Positions 60,671 through 64,000 of a stretch of DNA of 64,000 bases are shown piece by piece; within the stretch, counting starts at the first letter, position 1; each line of letters begins with the position of its first letter. The translations under genes and the position numbers were made by a program. The notes under the pieces were generated by a model. The model was not told the DNA's origin, searched no databases, and was given only the letters and a program-made list of their open reading frames with translations. Source of the stretch: Bartonella sp. HY038 (GTDB lineage: Bacteria > Pseudomonadota > Alphaproteobacteria > Rhizobiales > Rhizobiaceae); assembly GCF_014117425.1 (NCBI RefSeq), contig NZ_CP059725.1:2830001-2894000 (forward strand). The letters run 5' to 3'.

Positions 60671-61291
60671 ATGGCAATTAATTCAAAATTCTTTGACTCT
60701 ATACGCATTAGTTCAGGCAAAAAGGCAAAAGCCGAGCCTGAAACAATGAAATGCCAATGGGAAGGCTGTGAAAAGCCAGGCCCCCATCGTGCACCTGCTG
60801 GTCGTGGCCGAGAAGGGCAATTTTTACATTTTTGTATTGACCATGTACGTGAATATAATAAAAATTTTAATTATTTTTCCGACCTTAGCGATGCGGAAAT
60901 TGCTAAGTTCCAAAAGGATGCTGCAACCGGCCACCGCCCGACAAGGAAAATAGGCTCTAACCGCACCACAGCCACTAAAACCTCGCAGGAATTTTCCAGC
61001 ATTCGTTCAGGCTCCGCTGTTTCGCAAAAGCGCTTACGTAACCCTTATGGGCTGATTAATGAAAAGCGTGTTGAAGCGGCGCCTAAACGTAAATTGAAAG
61101 TGCTGGAAGCAAGAGCTTTTGCCACATTAGAGCTAAAAGAAATGGCAAGCAGCGAAGAAATCAAATCGCAATATAAGATTTTAATCAAACGGCACCATCC
61201 TGATGCAAATGGCGGCGATCGCAGTTCTGAGGAGCGTTTTCGCGCTGTTTTGCAAGCTTATAACCAACTTAAACAAGCGGGATTTTGCTAA
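60671..61291 (+). CDS. DnaJ (J-domain) family molecular chaperone
   Basis: A 206-residue co-chaperone. An N-terminal MKCQWEGCEKPGPHRAPAGR segment holds conserved Cys and His and may bind zinc. The J-domain is at the C-terminus (~145-206): AFATLELKEMASSEEIKSQYK, the HPD motif in IKRHHPDANGGD (~180) and RFRAVLQAYNQLK. This is the arrangement of rhizobial proteins encoded next to bolA. It stimulates an Hsp70 ATPase, probably DnaK, in the cytoplasm. The following gene is a monophosphatase and not cobS. Confidence 0.88.
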   Translation: MAINSKFFDSIRISSGKKAKAEPETMKCQWEGCEKPGPHRAPAGRGREGQFLHFCIDHVREYNKNFNYFSDLSDAEIAKFQKDAATGHRPTRKIGSNRTTATKTSQEFSSIRSGSAVSQKRLRNPYGLINEKRVEAAPKRKLKVLEARAFATLELKEMASSEEIKSQYKILIKRHHPDANGGDRSSEERFRAVLQAYNQLKQAGFC

Positions 61292-61466
61292 GTTTTGCAA
61301 ACCGTTTTGGGTAAAAAATCATAAAAATTTACAATCAAGGCTATGCTTAAAACATAGGCTTGATTTTTTTATGCATATACCGCACGCCCTCATGATTATG
61401 CGACACGGATGTGTTATAATAATAAATTACATAAAGCGTTGCTATTCACTTTAAAACGGAACTGTC

Positions 61467-62291
61467 ATGACCTCGCTAAATATCGAAAATGAACTTCAAA
61501 ATATCGAAAAATTGTTACAAACACGCTATGCTCTTGCGCAGCAATTGGCAAAAAGTGCGGGCAACCTTGCCTTAGACTATTTTAATAACCGCGATAAATT
61601 AATTATTGAAACCAAACAAGACCCGCAAGATTTGGTTTCAATGGCTGATCGCAATGTTGAAAAGCACATTCAAGAAGCAATTTATCGCCATTTTCCTGAT
61701 GATGCATTTTTGGGCGAAGAAAGTGGTATTAGCAACCATCAATCAGATTTCCTATGGGTAATCGACCCTATTGACGGCACGGCGCCTTTTTTAGCAGGAA
61801 TTGGTGATTGGTGTGTTTCGATCGCCATTTTATATCAGGGCAAACCTGCAATTGGCGTGATCTATGCACCATATAAAAACGAGTTTTATCGCGCCATGAC
61901 TAATGATGGTGCATTTTTAAATGATAAACCAATTGAAGTAACGAAGAAAAATACCATTGCCAATGGACTTACTGGCTTTGGCTGCAATCATCATATTTCA
62001 ACAGAGCGCAAAATTGATGTTTTACAAAATCTTTTGGCTGCGGGCAGCAATTTTTATCGTAATGCGTCAGGCGCATTGATGATTGCTTATGTCGCGGCAG
62101 GTCGCCTCGTCGGCTATGTTGAACCCTATATGCATTTATGGGATTGTGCAGCTGGTTTTTGCCTTGTCCAGGAAGCAGGCGGCAAAATTATGCCATTCCC
62201 CACCGATCGTGAAAATCTCAAAAAAGGGCATCCTGTTCTTGCTGCTGCGCCCCATAATTATGAACAATTGAAAAAAATTGCCAATTTTTAA
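61467..62291 (+). CDS. Inositol-monophosphatase family phosphatase
   Basis: A 274-residue Mg2+/Li+-sensitive phosphatase. Metal ligands are visible: FLGEESG (~88-94, GEE), WVIDPIDGTAPF (~105, D-x-D-G-T) and LWDCAAGFCLVQEAGG (~218, W-D). The usual Asn in DPIDGTxNF is replaced by Pro here. Known members hydrolyse inositol-1-phosphate, histidinol phosphate or 3'-phosphoadenosine 5'-phosphate; which one cannot be decided. It ends before a strong bidirectional terminator. Confidence 0.9.
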   Translation: MTSLNIENELQNIEKLLQTRYALAQQLAKSAGNLALDYFNNRDKLIIETKQDPQDLVSMADRNVEKHIQEAIYRHFPDDAFLGEESGISNHQSDFLWVIDPIDGTAPFLAGIGDWCVSIAILYQGKPAIGVIYAPYKNEFYRAMTNDGAFLNDKPIEVTKKNTIANGLTGFGCNHHISTERKIDVLQNLLAAGSNFYRNASGALMIAYVAAGRLVGYVEPYMHLWDCAAGFCLVQEAGGKIMPFPTDRENLKKGHPVLAAAPHNYEQLKKIANF

Positions 62292-62356
62292 AAGCATGGT
62301 CACAAAGCGGCGCTTTGTTAAATATCCAATTTGTTAAATATCCAAAGTTATTAAAA

Positions 62357-62398
62357 AGCCGTTTTAGTTTTTCAAAACTAAAACGGCTCATTATTTTT
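62357..62398. terminator. Bidirectional terminator between monophosphatase and YggT genes
   Basis: A perfect 15-bp stem AGCCGTTTTAGTTTT/AAAACTAAAACGGCT with a 2-nt loop and T-rich ends on both strands, between converging genes. Confidence 0.85.
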
Positions 62399-62434
62399 AA
62401 ATCTTATTCCATCCTTTGGCGCAGTTTACTTTAC

Positions 62435-62725
62435 TTACACAAATGCAGGCATAAGTGATGTTGCAATCAACATTTGCAAAAAATAAATCCCAAAAAAGAT
62501 AATAATAGGCGAAATATCGATTGGGCCAAGATCCGGCAATATACGCCTTATTGGTGCTAGCATAGGTTCAGTTGCTGTATAAAGGAAATTACCAATCATA
62601 CCGAAGAGCTGACTGCGCGGATTAACAATATTCATCGCATAAAGCCAAGAAATAATTATTCTGCCTACAATAAGTATCCTAATAAAGTCTAATATAAGAC
62701 TTATAGTCGAAAAAAAAGCATACAT
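62435..62725 (-). CDS. YggT family membrane protein
   Basis: A 96-residue inner-membrane protein with two or three helices: FFSTISLILDFIRILIVGRIIISW and PIIIFFGIYFLQMLIATSL, separated by the conserved loop NPRSQLFGMIGNFLYTATEPMLAPIRRILPDLG (shown in outline). YggT/CCB3 proteins take part in membrane-protein or cytochrome assembly and osmotic tolerance; the precise role is unresolved. It is usually near the proC or yggS genes, which are not adjacent here. Confidence 0.9.
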   Translation of the reverse strand: MYAFFSTISLILDFIRILIVGRIIISWLYAMNIVNPRSQLFGMIGNFLYTATEPMLAPIRRILPDLGPIDISPIIIFFGIYFLQMLIATSLMPAFV

Positions 62726-62895
62726 CTATCTCTCCTGGGCTAAAGCACTTTAATTAAAGTCACTAAAATGCTCTAGTTTTTTGCTTTTACGTATTTTGGC
62801 GACAACGCCTCATATTTTTGCGAAAATATTCTGATCGCTAGATTTAGTGGCTAAATCCAATTTCGGCAAGACCTTAAAATAAACCTTGCTCAAAT

Positions 62896-62934
62896 ATAAA
62901 AGCAAATCCGTTTCATTTTGAAATGGATTTGCTC
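62896..62934 (-). terminator. Terminator behind the second aldo/keto reductase
   Basis: AGCAAATCCGTTTCA pairs with TGAAATGGATTTGCT (one G-T pair) around a 3-nt loop. On the minus strand TTTTATATTT follows. Confidence 0.75.
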
Positions 62935-62977
62935 ACAATTTTATATTTTAACAATGTGGAATTTAATTTCTAGCTTA

Positions 62978-63934
62978 TTAAAAAGCGCTGGCATTAGTCA
63001 AATGTGTTATATCGTCATTGCTTAGTTTAAGGGTCGTTGCTTTAACAAGGCTTGCCAATTGTTCAAGACTTGTAGCACTAGCAATAGGTGCGGTCACTGC
63101 CTTTTGTGCAATAATCCAAGCAAGCGCCACTTCAGCATTGGTTGCATTATGTGCCTTTGATATGCCATCAAGCACATCAAGAATATGCAGGCCACGTTCA
63201 TTGACATATTTTTCAACCATGCGTTGGCGCGCTTTGCCCTCAACATCTTTTTGGCTGCGATATTTTCCCGAAAGAAAACCAGATGCAAGACTGAAATAGG
63301 TGATGACACCCAAACCTTCTTGGCAGCAAAGATCGGCAAGTTCGCCTTCAAAACCGCTGCGATCATAAAGATTATATTCAGGCTCAAGCACTTGATAGCT
63401 TGGCAAATTCAAGGATTTTGATGTATCAAGCGCGCTCTTTAAAAGTTTTGCATCATAGTTAGAGCAACCAATTGCACGCACTTTACCGGAATTTATAAGG
63501 TCTTCATAAGCACGCAATGTTTCTTCATGGCTGGTTTCTGGGTCAGGCCAGTGGGATAAATAAACATCAATAGCTTCACTTTGTAAGCGTCTTAAAGAAT
63601 CTTCAGCCGCTTGTTTTATCCAACGCGCCGATAGCCCTTTTTTACCAGGCTCCAACATATCTGAGCCAACTTTAGTGATAATAACGACCTTTTCGCGCTT
63701 CGTTGGATTTTGCTTTAGCCAATTGCCAATGATGGTTTCAGATTCTCCACCCTTATTGCCCGGCGCCCAAGTTGAATAAGCATCGGCTGTATCGATTGCA
63801 TTTAAGCCTGCATCAACAAAAGCATCAAGTAAATTAAATGAGCGTTTTTCATCAACAGTCCAGCCAAAAACATTGGCACCAAAAACTAAAGGCGCAATGT
63901 TAAACCCAGTTTTTCCTAATGCACGGTATTCCAT
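62978..63934 (-). CDS. Aldo/keto reductase (second, distinct subgroup)
   Basis: A 318-residue NADPH-dependent reductase. Catalytic Asp and Tyr are in AIDTADAYSTW (~48), Lys in VVIITKVGSDM (~88) and His in VYLSHWPDPETS (~125). The C-terminal APIASATSLEQLASLVKATTLKL binds the phosphate of NADPH. It is of the YdjG/IolS-like type and only distantly related to the one at 33226-34218. The substrate is unknown. It lies alone near the window's right edge. Confidence 0.92.
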   Translation of the reverse strand: MEYRALGKTGFNIAPLVFGANVFGWTVDEKRSFNLLDAFVDAGLNAIDTADAYSTWAPGNKGGESETIIGNWLKQNPTKREKVVIITKVGSDMLEPGKKGLSARWIKQAAEDSLRRLQSEAIDVYLSHWPDPETSHEETLRAYEDLINSGKVRAIGCSNYDAKLLKSALDTSKSLNLPSYQVLEPEYNLYDRSGFEGELADLCCQEGLGVITYFSLASGFLSGKYRSQKDVEGKARQRMVEKYVNERGLHILDVLDGISKAHNATNAEVALAWIIAQKAVTAPIASATSLEQLASLVKATTLKLSNDDITHLTNASAF

Positions 63935-64000
63935 AATTTGTTCCTTACATAAAATTTGTTTAACAAGCTTATAGGAAATTGCATATGATTTTTGTTATTA

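Noticed and set aside
1..64000. CRISPR arrays, insertion sequences with transposase, rRNA
   Set aside because: No regularly spaced repeat array, transposase-like gene or rRNA sequence was seen in the window.

Overview
The window is a stretch of chromosome from a low-GC alphaproteobacterium, most likely of the Hyphomicrobiales (Rhizobiales; Brucella/Bartonella-like relatives). The grounds are a DUF4175/TIGR02302 membrane protein, a BolA gene beside a DnaJ-domain gene, a metK-trmB operon, an HWE-type histidine kinase, a ligase-associated Lhr helicase, and a dispersed ~105-bp repeat built of two palindromes that resembles the RIME/Bru-RS class of rhizobial repeats. No rRNA, tRNA or CRISPR array was found. 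Genus assignment is inference.

Layout. 0-6.7 kb: the 3' part of an enoyl-CoA hydratase, a SAM methyltransferase, then fdhE-selA-selB (formate dehydrogenase maturation and selenocysteine insertion). selB carries two compensating single-base indels. 6.7-12.5 kb: a GT25 glycosyltransferase with a palindromic repeat inside its reading frame, an Lhr-type helicase, and a LysR/DUF1330/flavodoxin group. 12.5-30.3 kb: a compact leftward podovirus-like cluster with terminase, P22-type portal, scaffold, N4-gp56 capsid, adaptor, hub, an S74-chaperone protein, collar fibres, endolysin, Rz/Rz1 and a holin-like protein. It has no integrase, repressor or replication genes and is interrupted by a secreted esterase and a small secreted protein. 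It may be a defective prophage or a domesticated particle of the gene-transfer-agent kind. 30.3-33 kb: three membrane proteins of unknown role, two of them paralogues.

33-48.4 kb is metabolic and transport: an aldo/keto reductase, a Tat-exported FAD oxidoreductase, a BisC-like molybdoenzyme, TIGR02302, a glutathione transferase, and a TonB receptor divergent from an FecBCD-type ABC transporter. The receptor and transporter probably form one outer-to-inner-membrane uptake system for an iron chelate, with a palindromic operator candidate between them. 48.6-52.1 kb is an AT-rich island of small orphan proteins, some of them paralogous, that resembles an immunity-gene array. 52-64 kb is core-like: a luciferase-family monooxygenase, a DUF4034-like protein, an isochorismatase, a ProC-like reductase, trmB, metK, an HWE kinase, BolA, a DnaJ-domain protein, an inositol-monophosphatase-family protein, YggT and an aldo/keto reductase.

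Five single-base indels, four in runs of 5-6 A/T and one in a run of 3, break selB (twice), an isochorismatase, trmB and metK. As metK is normally essential, read or assembly error is the simplest explanation, and the four genes should be treated as probably intact until checked.
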